64,000 bases of DNA from Immersiella caudata (taxonomy: Eukaryota; Ascomycota; Sordariomycetes; Sordariales; Lasiosphaeriaceae): NCBI GenBank assembly GCA_030512335.1, contig JAULSU010000003.1:2356001-2420000 (forward strand), written 5' to 3'. A program made the translations under genes and the position numbers. The notes under the pieces were generated by a model. It saw only the letters and a list, made by a program, of their open reading frames with translations, had not been told where the DNA came from and ran no database searches. Position 1 is the stretch's first letter. Each line of letters starts with the position of its first letter. Positions 23,592 to 33,876 of this stretch are shown in pieces.

Positions 23592-25079
23592 TTACAGACC
23601 AATCCCGTTGACCAAATCTAATGCCCCTTCCACAGCTACCTCAAGCTGCCCAACCCTCTGTTTTAAATGCTTGTTCTCATCCCTGAGCAGAGACACCGTG
23701 TCCCATGCCACACTGGCGTCCTGCCCTTTGCAATTCTGGCACTCGCCCAAGCCAGCACCCTCCGACTCACCCGCAATTCCCTTGATAATCTTCTGGAATG
23801 CGCTCATCGGCTGTGGTGGTTGCTGTTGTTGAACAGCCCTTGCTGTTGGCGGGACCAATAAGCTGCTGTTCCGGGACTGAACTGGGGTAGCGGAGCTATC
23901 GATGGTGGTTCCGTCCATCCCGATACCGGCAGGAATCGTTGGGCTTCTACATCTAGAGAAGACGCTCTCGCTCTCGGCGCTCTCTTCGTCCGTATCGAAG
24001 CCGGCCTCAGACTTGGTGATGTCTGCGCTCTTGCGCACCCATTTCCTTCGCCTCCTGTCGTCATCAACGCCCAGGTCTTCCGAAACCAGAGAACCCTCCG
24101 AGATGAACTTCTCTGCGGCAAGACGATCCTCCAGTCTCGCCTTTCTCTCAGCCGCAAGTTCGCCCATGAGCTGACGCATCTCCCTCTCTTGCTCCTGAGC
24201 CTTCTTCGCCATCCCCTCAAGCTGCATCTTCAGGTGCCGTGCCCGGGTTTCTGCCTCCTCGAGCTCTTCCCTCTGCGCGAGCTTCTCACCCTGGAGTTCT
24301 TGGAGGGCGGTGACGCGGTCGCGATAGGCAGCCTGAAACTTTGTCAGGAGACCTAGCGCATTCATCTGCAAGTTCTTGAAGGCTGCGGGGGAGAAGGGAT
24401 CCCGGTCCGTTGGCGAGCCGGGCGGGAACAGCGCAACCTCAAGGTTGAGATTGGTGAGCTCATCGTCAACGATTGGACTTGTGGGAGCCGGTGTGAACCG
24501 GGACGAGAGGACAGACATGAATCGAGAGGCTGCGTTTTTCGGAGTCGAGGGATCTCCAGGGCTGGCATTCGTGGTATTTCTCCTGAGTTTGGTGGGGGTA
24601 GCATCCGGCGTTGAAGCGGCAGAACCGCTGAACCAGCCGGCAAACCCAGTCTTTGGGTTGTCTAACCTTGCGGTGCTTCTGTTGTCGCCCGTGAATGGCA
24701 TGGCCTCCGGCACCGTAGGGGGCTGGGGTTTCCTGATCGGCGAGGGAGTTCTGCTCCGAAAAGAGGCGGGCAGCAGGTTGGGAAAAGACTGTTGTCGGCG
24801 ATGTGAAGGAGTGAAAGGGGAACCGAGATCCTCATTAGAAAAGCCACTGTGATACTCTGATAGAGGGGACAGCGACGGTCGAGGTGAGTTGGGGCCGTGC
24901 TGTTGCTGCTGCGAGTGAGCTACGCGCTTCTCGGCATGGCGCGGGGATCCATCTAGGACCGTGATCTGGTTCGAAGATCCTCGCGGGGGAGCTCGCACGG
25001 GGAGAGGGGAGCGGGCGTAGGTAGGACGCTGCTCGAGGTGAGGTGAGGAGAAAACAGGGTTGGGGCTGTTGCTTAGCAT
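23592..25079 (-). CDS. Coiled-coil protein with C-terminal CxxC motif, unknown function
   Basis: A single exon encodes 495 residues. The first 240 are a disordered Ser/Pro-rich segment with many SP/TP sites, a pattern common in kinase-regulated scaffold proteins. A strong coiled coil rich in Glu, Arg and Gln follows (about 240-345, FKNLQMNALGLLTKFQ onward). The acidic middle contains phosphorylatable serines. A conserved-looking C-terminal module (about 425-495) starts FQKIIKGIAGE, has the pair CQNC, and ends in a second short coiled coil. I do not recognise a named family; similar proteins occur as hypothetical proteins in Sordariomycetes. The CxxC pair alone is too little for a zinc finger but could bind metal in a dimer. 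The ATG is the first in the frame. Confidence 0.85.
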   Translation of the reverse strand: MLSNSPNPVFSSPHLEQRPTYARSPLPVRAPPRGSSNQITVLDGSPRHAEKRVAHSQQQQHGPNSPRPSLSPLSEYHSGFSNEDLGSPFTPSHRRQQSFPNLLPASFRSRTPSPIRKPQPPTVPEAMPFTGDNRSTARLDNPKTGFAGWFSGSAASTPDATPTKLRRNTTNASPGDPSTPKNAASRFMSVLSSRFTPAPTSPIVDDELTNLNLEVALFPPGSPTDRDPFSPAAFKNLQMNALGLLTKFQAAYRDRVTALQELQGEKLAQREELEEAETRARHLKMQLEGMAKKAQEQEREMRQLMGELAAERKARLEDRLAAEKFISEGSLVSEDLGVDDDRRRRKWVRKSADITKSEAGFDTDEESAESESVFSRCRSPTIPAGIGMDGTTIDSSATPVQSRNSSLLVPPTARAVQQQQPPQPMSAFQKIIKGIAGESEGAGLGECQNCKGQDASVAWDTVSLLRDENKHLKQRVGQLEVAVEGALDLVNGIGL

Positions 25080-26927
25080 GATTGACTAATGTTTCGGGAC
25101 GGCACAGTATATCCTTGGGAATATATCCTTGGAATGAGTCCCCGGTGCGTGCCTGTTGGCTGAACCCCGTTTCGTTTGGTGGGGAAACAGCCGGAGCGTG
25201 TCTTGCCTGGTGGCAACGTGGAAGAATTCTCGTAGTGTGTCGGTTGATGTTGGTTGAATTCCTCACTCAAGCATTTCTCTCATCCAGCGTATGATCAGGT
25301 ATTCCCATATGATGAATCCCCCCAACGACCAAAACAACAACCTCAACTCAAAAGGCTCAAACCCCCATAAAAGCCAGAAGCATCCGGAGCGTGACCAGAA
25401 CAGAGGCCAAGCCAGGTGCGCCAGCTGACAAAAAGACGCGGAAAATCTCAACTTGAGTCCGAAACAGCAGAAGCGGGGTCGCGACACGCGCCGTGGGCCT
25501 TCAGTGCAGTTGGTGGCGATCGGAGATGTCACACAGCGAGCCGACGCCAACCAGGAATCCTCGTCAACCAAGCTCCGAGAAAAACGGGGAACACAAACGC
25601 AGACCAGAATGCGAAGGACGGGAAAAGAGGCCAAAGAGCAAAGAAGCGAGAGGTTATGCCGTCTGAATATTCATGCAAAAGAGATCGTTGCGACGTTGGG
25701 ATGACGGGACGGGGAAAGGTAGATAAAAGACCAGAAAACCGGAATCCTGGGACTGGATTTCAAAACAAAGCAAGCTGCCAGCGGGTTCCCAGGGTTTTGG
25801 GTGCACAAAACGCCCGCGAAGGCTCCAGCTGACGACGTTGCAGGGGTCTGTGCTGCCAATCGAGTCCCCACCACCACTCAGCCCGCGCGAGGGCAACACG
25901 GGCAAGTACCAACCTAGAAGCACCGAAGGCGCGGCGCCCGACTTCAGTTTCCCTCTGGTAAAGATCCGCCAAGTCCACAGGCCACGTTGAAGCCACCGAC
26001 GTCCTCTCAATCGAAGATTTGTCTTCCCCCGAGAAATCCGTGGCTACAGCTGAGCCAGTGTACGATCCTTACGTGGCAGCATCCTCCGAACCTGGGAAGG
26101 CGGTCATGTCGAGAGCCGACATTTGCCCGCCTGTGCTCCCAGCCTACCGAACACCTGAACAGGGGTTGCTTTTACTAGCATAACGTTGTAGGCTCCACTG
26201 AGTCTTGTCTTCCACAGCAGTCGAAACTAGACATCAACGGTTGATTGAAAGTACAAAAAGGCGAGTAACTTTACCAGACACTTCGAAACCATCGTTACAC
26301 CCTCCCACTCATCAAAGCTTAGAGTGGCACGGCGCCTCTTGTCATGGGCAACCCGGCCGTTGTGGCATCGTCCATTTTGGCGAAGAAAACGTCAAAGTTA
26401 AATCGGAACCAGCAACGACCAGGCGAGACCTTCGAAAGTGATCGATGTGGCACCAGTAAACTCGCCCTCATAAAGAGCCCGCTTCATGGTAAACATAGCC
26501 CCTTTTTGGATTCTTCCGGCTGATGTTGGAGCTCCATCCATGGCGTGTTCTGTTTTAGTCCAGAGGCTTTCAACCAGGCCGTCTTCTCAACGCTACCTAT
26601 CCATACCAATATTGGTCCAGCCATTAGTGATGCCGTCATTTGGTTGTGCGCGAAGGTCCTCGATCGGATTCTCAATGAAGCAGTCTGGTCTGCTATATAA
26701 AGTTGGCAAAACGATAGGCAGTTTTCCAGGTGCGCCAAACACCAACAAGAACAGCTGTTGGCTCAGCCGAGAAATGCATTCATGTCAATTCTAGGGGCCG
26801 TTAACTAACCACCCCTGTCCGCACTGAAGTCTATCTCGTCGTAGTTCGTGAATCAGCTCAACTCCGCCATTTCGCTTTGACATGCAATACATCTCCCAGT
26901 CAGTACTGTCCGACATCACCAGACCAC
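25080..26927. other. Intergenic region between the coiled-coil gene and TIF6
   Basis: Both neighbours are on the minus strand, so this 1.85 kb holds the promoter of the coiled-coil gene and the 3' flank of TIF6. Several 60-140-codon frames exist on both strands, but none has recognisable domains or supported splice sites. Confidence 0.6.
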
Positions 26928-27863
26928 TCAGTAGAAGGACTCGACCATTGTGTCCTTCATACTGGTGTTGATAGCGCCCGGTGCGGCGCCCTCGCCTAAC
27001 CGGAAGACGCTTTCAATGACACTCAGCTCGGGCGCCGTCGTGTCCAGACCCGTTACGGCCATCCAGTCGTTCACCACCATGCCGCCACCAATGACGTTGC
27101 TTCCACGGTTGACACTTCCCGCTACTAGCGGTACCTGAAGCAAGCTGCTGAGCTCGTCCTGATCCTGAATGCTCGTCTTGGGATGTACCAGGCCGCCGCG
27201 GTTGCTGAGCGCCATGTAGCTCCCTACCAGCACATTATCGGCCACCGTTTGCCGGAAGACCTCGACGCCGAGCACATCAGCAATGATCTCCTCCGTCTCG
27301 CGCTCCAGATCCGGATGCACTAGCGCAATGTGGTCGTTGCACACAATCACGTTGCCTAGCGCTGAGAGCCGCTCTTCAATACGTTGGATGCGAATCTCGT
27401 CGGGGAGACTATTCCGTAGATGCTGCAGCTCCTGGTCCGTCGTTGTTGTTGGCACCAAAAGACCTTTTCGGTTACTTTTCCTCGGTCAGCATCCCATCCA
27501 AGCCAGAAAGGAAGAACTACATACCCAGCAGTTAACCGCCCAATGATCCTCGTCCCGGCAATCGTCGTCCTGCAGATGGGGATGACATCTTGCAGCTCCG
27601 CCTCGAAGACACTGTAGAAGTTCTCGCTTGCGCCGACGGCCACCAGGGCATATGAGTTTGTCAAGGTCGAAAAAACTCCTACCCTACGCACGTTGATGTT
27701 TGGTTAGCATCGCAATCCGAATCACTAGCATCCATTGTGAACACAACTCCATCGCGGGGTCGTAGGCGGGCGCAGGTAAGCGCAGCCAGATGGTGGGGCG
27801 GGGCAAGCAAAAAATGGGAGGGGCTCACTCGTTGGAGTTCTCAAACTGTGCTCGAACAGCCAT
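26928..27863 (-). CDS. tif6: Ribosome anti-association factor eIF6 (Tif6)
   Basis: Exons 27829-27863, 27525-27683 and 26928-27474 give 246 residues, the standard eIF6 length. Tif6 binds the 60S subunit at the subunit interface, is needed for pre-60S export, and blocks premature joining with 40S until it is released by Efl1 and Sdo1. The spliced protein begins MAVRAQFENSNEVGVFSTLT and covers the full pentein fold: GASENFYSVFEAEL, RTTIAGTRIIGRLTAGN, GLLVPTTTTDQEL, NVIVCNDHIALVHPDL, and NRGGLVHP. The conserved GGGMVVNDW near the C-terminus is intact. Intron 1 is 145 nt (GTGAGC...GCGTAG), intron 2 is 50 nt (GTATGT...AAAAG). Both preserve phase. There is nothing unusual. Confidence 0.97.
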
Positions 27864-28521
27864 GATTGCGGTTTCGTATTCCTGGCTTTTGCTTTTTGTA
27901 CTGGTCGGGTATTTAGATATGGGAGATCAAAGGGCTGTGAATTACGCTCGAGCGAGCGAGATCGTGTTTCGCTGGTGGTGCTGGGTTAATGATGATAGAA
28001 CCAGTGGAGGGGAAAATGGAAGAGCAGCTTTAGATAGAACCCGGGGTAAGGCGAAAAGTGGACCCCACTATTCTTGCCGCTGGCGCTGCAAACCGCCGCT
28101 GAAAGGTTTACGATGACTCAGTAAAGATAATAAGCTAGCTGCGCCTCCGGTAGCGAATCAACGCTCATTTCGAGTTACTTGCCGCGTGAGCAATTCAGTA
28201 TGATTCATCGCAAAACATGTGGTAATGGGCTCTGGAAGCCACATGAACAACACAATCGGTTTAGTGCTTGTTGCTTTCGGAACATATTTTTAGGACGCTG
28301 CTCTGAAATGTCTGCTTGGCAATAAAACAATGCAATGATATCTACGTAGAGATCTCGATACGGTGACGGATCCCAAGCGCCACTGTCTCCTGCGTCAAAG
28401 CAAACGCCGATGAGTCCAAAGTCCGGCCTCCTATGAACCGTACCGAACCCAGCCCCAGACATTCCGCGGCCCCGTGGTTGGTAACTAAACGCCAATGAAT
28501 GTCCCAAAAAAACACGACATG
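27864..28521. other. Intergenic region upstream of TIF6
   Basis: This 658-bp segment contains the TIF6 promoter and the 3' flank of the next minus-strand gene. A 157-codon minus frame crossing 28205-28678 cannot be joined in phase to that gene's last exon, so I treat it as noncoding. Confidence 0.6.
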
Positions 28522-30301
28522 TTATCTCACGCTTACCGAGGTGAAGTACCTGGGTCCTGCAAATCCTTTCGCGACAACCGCCTGAATGTCGATGTTCTTG
28601 TTCGGGTTGTGATACGGCGTCCACATCTTCAGCAAGATGAAACGCCCACTCACTGGCGGGTCGAACTTTATGGTGCACTTGTTCTTGTCTGTTTCGATGT
28701 TGAAGTGCACCAGCGGCGCCATGAGCTCGCCGCCCACAGCCCGTACAGCCTCTTGTGTCGCGATTTGGTTGGCTTCTCGCGCCTCATCCAGTGTCATGCC
28801 CCCAGTCTCGTGATCGCCGTGCCCGCGGGAGGAGTAGGGATGTCGGTTCACTACTATATCTTCAAATGAAGACCAGTCCGAGGCAGACGGGCCCCACGCA
28901 TCCGCACCGTCATCACTATTGTCGCTCTCAAAGGGGAGCATCCCGATCCTATTCGGTGTCCGCCTATTAGACCGTATGAAGCCTGGGTGAGCCCCATCGT
29001 CTTCGTGATCTTCCCCATACTCATAAGTCACATTGAACGGAGGAGAAGAGGACGTGAACTCGGAGGGAATCTGGGCTGTTTTGCACTCGTCGTCATCTTC
29101 TCCGTGGTGAGGTGGATATGCCCCTCGCGGACGAATTCTGGGAACACCATCGTCGTGGCGGATCGAGTAAATAGCAGGGAGGCTGCCTGACGGATTGACA
29201 CGCGAAGGCAGATACTGGATTTGGTACTGCGCTGTTCTTGTAAAGAGTTCGTCATGATTCATCGACACAAACACCATCCCTTCTCGAACGCTGTATATGA
29301 TGGTGAGCTTGCAATTTAACAGGTTTCAAGCAGCCCGGACTTACGGGGAGGAGTAGCGATTGCTGCTGGGAGCCTTGATCGTCAACTCCTTGAGGCTGAA
29401 AGGGGTCCCCCCTGAATGACTCAAAACGATATTGCACCGGTAGCTCTTGGTGCAATAGACTGAAGTGTCGTTTTTCAGGATGTTTTCGGCCGTAAAGTTT
29501 GACCCGTCTGGCGAGAAAACCCCACCATCGCAACTCACTATTTCCATGGTGAGCTGCCCCGGTTCGAGCTGCCCATACCTCCCGTAGCGAACACACTTGT
29601 AGCTTGGGGCGATCTTGTCCGAGTCCAGCTTTCGGCGCTTGATCCGACGGTTGTCCTCGGGATGGTCGTTGGTCTGCAGCGGCGGTGAAATCGCAGGCTG
29701 GGGGGTGTGCAAGTCCAGGAGGGCGCGAAGGTGGGAGTTGGCGTCGTCTAGAGTCCGGCTGACATCATCCAGGCTGGCGTTTTGGCTCCTCCCCTCCATG
29801 GCCAGTCTGTGACGCTCGATACGGTCTCTGTGATACCGGCTCGAGCGGCTACCAGATCCCCCAGCAGATGACATGTTGCTAAGACGATGTAGAGAACGAA
29901 GGGGTGGTAGACTTGAGCTCGACAAAATATTTGTGGGGCGACCGCCTTCATTCGGTGGCTCGGGGTCCCGATTAAACCTTCGACGAAGTTCTCGGTCGGA
30001 ACCCGAGGACATGCTGCTTGTTATTGCGGCGTTCGCGTTCGCGGCAGTGGCGTGGGAGAGAAGGCGGTCGACACTCCGGTGGAATCTCTCTATGGCTCTA
30101 TAAAACTCCAGTGAATGGTTGGCGGGGGCCAAGGCAGGGCGATCATTGACCTCGTCGGCAGTTCCTGATTGCAGCGGAGACCGATTGTCAGACTACTACA
30201 AGGTCAGAAAGAAGAATATGTAATGTAGAGCGACCTATAATGTCGACGACGCGGCTTCCACCCAAATTCTGGGGCAGCAGTTGCCCACGTGGACATACCA
30301 T
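28522..30301 (-). CDS. Conserved uncharacterised protein, start codon in its own coding exon
   Basis: The model has coding exons 30299-30301 (ATG only), 29345-30192 and 28522-29290, giving exactly 540 codons (539 residues). The ATG is followed at once by GTATGT, and the intron (106 nt) has a TCTGAC branch site and ends TAG. The protein then reads MSDNRSPLQSG and later APANHSLEFYRAIERFHRS. The N-terminal half is Ser/Arg-rich with a helical start and a KRRK patch. The middle contains ENILKNDTSVYCTKS, SHSGGTPFSLKELTIKAP and, across the next splice, VREGMVFVSM, which look like one compact beta-rich domain. The C-terminus ends GPRYFTSVSVR. I recognise this as a conserved ascomycete protein but know no function; a beta-sandwich, galactose-binding-like fold is my guess. 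Without the first exon the frame would have to start at TTG. Confidence 0.78.
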
Positions 30302-31613
30302 TCATTCAGTAACAAAGACGTCGAGACGCGGCGACGATGCGAAGAAGGGCCTGAGCAGATTGAGTGCGACCTGAAAGCCGGTTGCCTGAGCTGGGTGTGA
30401 CGAGAGGGGATATGGTGACACGCGCCGTAGGTCTGGCCAAGGCGCTATCAGGACAGCGTTGGTGGATATCGCAGAGAGTTGAGGGAGGTTGAGCAACGGA
30501 GGACGTCAATCAGGGAGACTCGAGGATTGGAGGCGACAGGCTGAGCACCAGCCAGTCGATGCAGCGGGGTATTCAGGTGCAAATGCTCTGAAAATATTGT
30601 TAAGCAGGACTTGGTCAGCAGCGAAATCAGACACGAAGTCTCCGTACCACTTTAACGTCAACTCGCGTAAAAATACTCAAGCACCCAACACCCACCCATT
30701 GTCATTCGCTGGCAAACGCCAAGCAGTCTCCGTCATCAACCATGCTCCGCATATCGACCCTGTGTTTGGATTTCACCCAGATCTGCCAAGTTGAGAAGTG
30801 GCTTCATATACGTGACTGGTGTGTCCGTTTGTTTTCGTTCTGACAGGGCAGTTGAAATTCCCTTGGATTCACGCTCTAAACATGGAGGATGGAGCGCTTC
30901 AGCTCCAGCTCTTTGCCATGTTCCCTGGGCAGTTAATCCAAAACTCGGCAGGAAGGGTGAGCCATTACAAGTCGAGCCATCTTCGGTTGTTAGATCACAG
31001 AATTCAGGCCATTACCCAGTGGAAAGTTTGCGATAGTCCCTTGTCTACCATGCCCTTCAAAGCGTGGTTGTTGTCACCTCCACCTACAGTGAGTGGCCTG
31101 CGCTTTTTGGTCAGAGCATCCCCATTATTACTGGGACGTGTATGCGCAAAGGCCGAGCAAGGGCAAAGCCGACACCTTCAGATGTAATCCGTAAAAAAAC
31201 ATTATGCGTGCAGGTTTGCATAGATGGACAGTATGGCACCATAACCAAGAGTACATGCCACCCCTTTTTTGGCGTCATGTCCATGGATGAGGCTGCCCGC
31301 GTTCTTGCCTCAGCAGCTAGCCTAGGGAGATTTCGGTGAATGTGTTTTCTTCTCATACTTATACACCAAAGCGGCGCACACCACTGTCGCGTCTACTCCC
31401 CATCCGCTGCGCTGCCTTCAAGGCCTCTACGGTGAAACTTTTGACCTTCAATTTTTGCGTTCTTCCCACTTGCTGTCATTCTCACTTTTTCACCTGTCTT
31501 GTGTGGCGCGCACCTTCCAACTTCCCGGCATCTTCTCTGACTGGAGGCTCCTCTCTGGCCTGCGCCTTCCACGATTAAACTCAAAAAGAGCACAACCCCG
31601 TCGCGACGTAACG
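30302..31613. other. Bidirectional promoter region upstream of AOS1
   Basis: This 1.3-kb spacer separates divergent genes. No gene or repeat is supported. The last 150 bp before AOS1 are CT-rich, as is usual in fungal leaders. Confidence 0.6.
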
Positions 31614-32969
31614 ATGGATACAACTGCCCATCAAGAGCCAGCCGAAACAATGATATCGGCTCAGGCCGAGCCCAATGGCTCGGCGCTGGCTTCGAATGGC
31701 ATCAGCGCAGGTAAGCACAGTGCAAATCCGCCGAGCGCGCCCTGCGACACGGTCACTGACATGGAAGTAGATGAGATTGCGCTGTACGACCGCCAAATTC
31801 GTCTCTGGGGCATGAAGGCTCAGGAAAAGATTCGGAATGCCAACATTCTGCTCATTACGATCAAGGCGCTCGGAAACGAGATCGCCAAGAATCTCGTCCT
31901 CGCAGGCATCGGCTCCATCACTGTGGTCGACCACGAGGTCGTCACCGAGGCAGACCTCGGCGCCCAGTTCTTTCTCTCCGCCGCTGATGGCCATATTGGC
32001 ATGAACCGCGCTGTCGCTGCGAGCGCAGCCATCCAAAAACTAAACCCCCGCGTCCGGGTGATCGTGGACCAGGTTGACATCCGACTGAAAGCCCCATCTT
32101 TCTACGGCGACTTCGACATTGTGATCGCTACCGATCTCGACTCTAACCTTCTCGATATCATCAACACAGCCACAAGACTCAGCGGCCGGGCTTTTTACGC
32201 AGCCAGCTCCCATGGCATGTACGGCTTTCTATTCGCCGACCTAATCGAGCACGACTACGTGATTCAGCGTGCCCGGTCGAATATGCCGACAGCCACCGGC
32301 AGAGAGACCAAAACCCGCTCCATCATCGCCGTATCCACCAAAGTAGATGATGAAAAAATCGAGCTGGTCACCAAGCGCGAGCTCTACAGCACCTGGTTGC
32401 TCGCCTCAGACGTTGCCACCCTCCCCGATGACGTCCTTCGCTCTGCTCGCCGCCGTCGCGTCGTGACGCCTGTTCTCAGCTGCCTGCGTGCTCTCTGGGC
32501 ATTCACTGGGCTTTATAACGCCCCCCCAAACGCGAACAACCGTGCGGAGCTGGAGCAGTTTACTCGCCTAGCGCAGGAGAAGCACAAGGCGCTGGGCCTT
32601 CCCGCTGAGACATTGCGAAGCGAAGTGCTCCGATCGTTCCTGCAGAACATCGGCTCGGAGATTTCACCGGTTGCGGCAGTATTGGGCGGACAGCTAGCGC
32701 AGGACGTTATCAATGTTCTCGGGCAAACTCAGCAGCCGATACAGAATTTCGTCATCTTTGACGGCGGCGCGATGCAGGCGACAATGTATCCGCTTCACCC
32801 AGACGGACCGCTCGGACGCGCTCTCTTATCGTCTCAGATGGATGTGAGCATGGGGACGGCGAATAGGGATGCGGCGATGATGGGAGTAGTGGCGACGGGC
32901 ATGTTCGGCCCGGTGACGATGCCGACGGTACCTATAGTTGATCCATCACAAGTTATCTCGCTGGATTAG
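31614..32969 (+). CDS. aos1: SUMO-activating enzyme E1 subunit Aos1
   Basis: I model exons 31614-31710 and 31771-32969, giving 431 residues. Aos1 pairs with Uba2 to adenylate and activate SUMO in the nucleus. The ThiF-type Rossmann domain begins DEIALYDRQIRLWG and continues through AKNLVLAGIGSITVVDHE. The catalytic Cys lies in Uba2 and is not expected here. The 60-nt intron is easy to miss: it starts GTAAGC, has a CACTGAC branch site, ends GTAG, is a multiple of three and contains no stop. Unspliced, the protein would be 451 residues with a 20-residue Ser/Pro-rich insert. Splicing restores ISADEIALYD, as in fungal orthologues. The C-terminal VIFDGGAMQATMYPL matches the family. The start is the first ATG of the homologous frame in good context. 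Confidence 0.93.
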   Translation: MDTTAHQEPAETMISAQAEPNGSALASNGISAGKHSANPPSAPCDTVTDMEVDEIALYDRQIRLWGMKAQEKIRNANILLITIKALGNEIAKNLVLAGIGSITVVDHEVVTEADLGAQFFLSAADGHIGMNRAVAASAAIQKLNPRVRVIVDQVDIRLKAPSFYGDFDIVIATDLDSNLLDIINTATRLSGRAFYAASSHGMYGFLFADLIEHDYVIQRARSNMPTATGRETKTRSIIAVSTKVDDEKIELVTKRELYSTWLLASDVATLPDDVLRSARRRRVVTPVLSCLRALWAFTGLYNAPPNANNRAELEQFTRLAQEKHKALGLPAETLRSEVLRSFLQNIGSEISPVAAVLGGQLAQDVINVLGQTQQPIQNFVIFDGGAMQATMYPLHPDGPLGRALLSSQMDVSMGTANRDAAMMGVVATGMFGPVTMPTVPIVDPSQVISLD

Positions 32970-33335
32970 ATTATGGGGTGGAAAAGACAAGGAGGGTTTG
33001 TTTTTGGGGTTGTCAGGATAATGTAAAAGTAGTCAGGTGCTGATCACGACCTATCTCTCGAGTCTCGGTTCTTCTGGGTGGCCAGGAGCAGACGGGTGGA
33101 AATATCGCACCTTGGAGAGATGGAGCTGGTATCTGAAGGACGTGGATTACACGCTGATGGGGGTTTACGGTGGCATGGTCGGCCAAAGAGGTACCAAGAA
33201 GTGACATGAACTTTCCCTCAACAGTTATACCAAGCTAGCCAGTCTGCCAGCTGTCAATTACATAACTCATGATATATTTTGCTCCACGACATGCCTTGCA
33301 CGCCGGCGTTCTGCAAAAGAGTGCTGAACAACACT

Positions 33336-33343
33336 AAAAAAAA
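33336..33343 (-). terminator. Pol III terminator of the 5S rRNA gene
   Basis: A run of T residues on the minus strand directly follows the last base of the 5S sequence. Nine T in a row, including the final base of the gene, is more than enough for RNA polymerase III termination. Confidence 0.8.
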
Positions 33344-33466
33344 ACATTTAACACCAGGGATTCACTGGTCGTCACCGACCCAGTTCCTACCTAGTCTGGC
33401 GGTTACTGGTTTATCTAGGGGAGAGCGGACGGGATCCCGAATATTCCAGTACCTTGGGTCATATGT
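33344..33466 (-). rRNA. 5S ribosomal RNA, divergent copy
   Basis: The minus strand reads ACATATGACC at the start and CCTGGTGTTAAATGT at the end, with the conserved internal blocks CGGGATCCCGTCCGCTCTCC and GGGTCGGTGACGACC. This is the fungal 5S pattern. Dispersed single 5S genes are typical of filamentous ascomycetes. The copy is 123 nt, against about 119-120 usual, because of a roughly 4-nt insertion around the GACTAG region. The terminal helix (ACATATG with TAAATGT) has one mismatch and a G-T pair. A TATA element sits about 28 bp upstream and a T9 run follows, so the transcription signals look intact. It may be a functional variant type or a mildly decayed copy. Confidence 0.85.
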
Positions 33467-33490
33467 GATAGAGAATTATACTAACCCTGC

Positions 33491-33494
33491 TATA
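33491..33494 (-). promoter_or_regulatory. TATA element of the 5S rRNA gene
   Basis: TATA lies at about -28 to -25 relative to the first base of the 5S RNA. As I recall, Neurospora 5S genes carry a required TATA element near this distance. The position supports transcription of this copy. Confidence 0.6.
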
Positions 33495-33876
33495 TCCTTG
33501 TGGGGTGGGCAGCCCTGACGGCGACGAGCCAAGTAAGGGACATCTTCTCCAAACTCTAGAGAGATCCATCATCTATCAGCAAGTTAGCAGTGAGCGAGAT
33601 GACATCAAGTCACGACCCCAAGCGCAGTGCGAAAATACAGGTAGATCTTAATGAATGGGACAAGCCCATGTTCTATTGTCGTCGCCATATACTAGCCTCA
33701 GCATTAGTATGTATGACGTATGTATCCAGCCTTGACTTCTTCTAAGAAAAAAATAAATAAACCACCAATAGCCCCGATATATGTGATAGTTCGAAACAAA
33801 AACGACATGGACACGCATTCCCCAACCGCTCATGTGTAACCCTAACTCCGAGAGCCCATTTGTAAGTGAACCCGCT

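Larger units (their letters stand above)
32970..33876. other. Convergent intergenic region containing a 5S rRNA gene
   Basis: The segment lies between the 3' ends of AOS1 and the large proline-rich gene. Apart from the 5S rRNA gene and its flanks, listed separately, I see only AT-rich sequence with no supported coding frame. Confidence 0.65.

Noticed and set aside
28205..28678. Extra 3' exon for the gene ending at 28522
   Set aside because: GTAAGC near the stop resembles a donor, but the following TTTAG acceptor leads to a wrong phase and early stop; the protein ends well at VSVR.
31614..32969. Aos1 as one uninterrupted 451-residue frame
   Set aside because: A complete 60-nt intron at 31711-31770 has donor, branch site and acceptor, and removing it restores the usual DEIALYDRQIRLWG start of the family.
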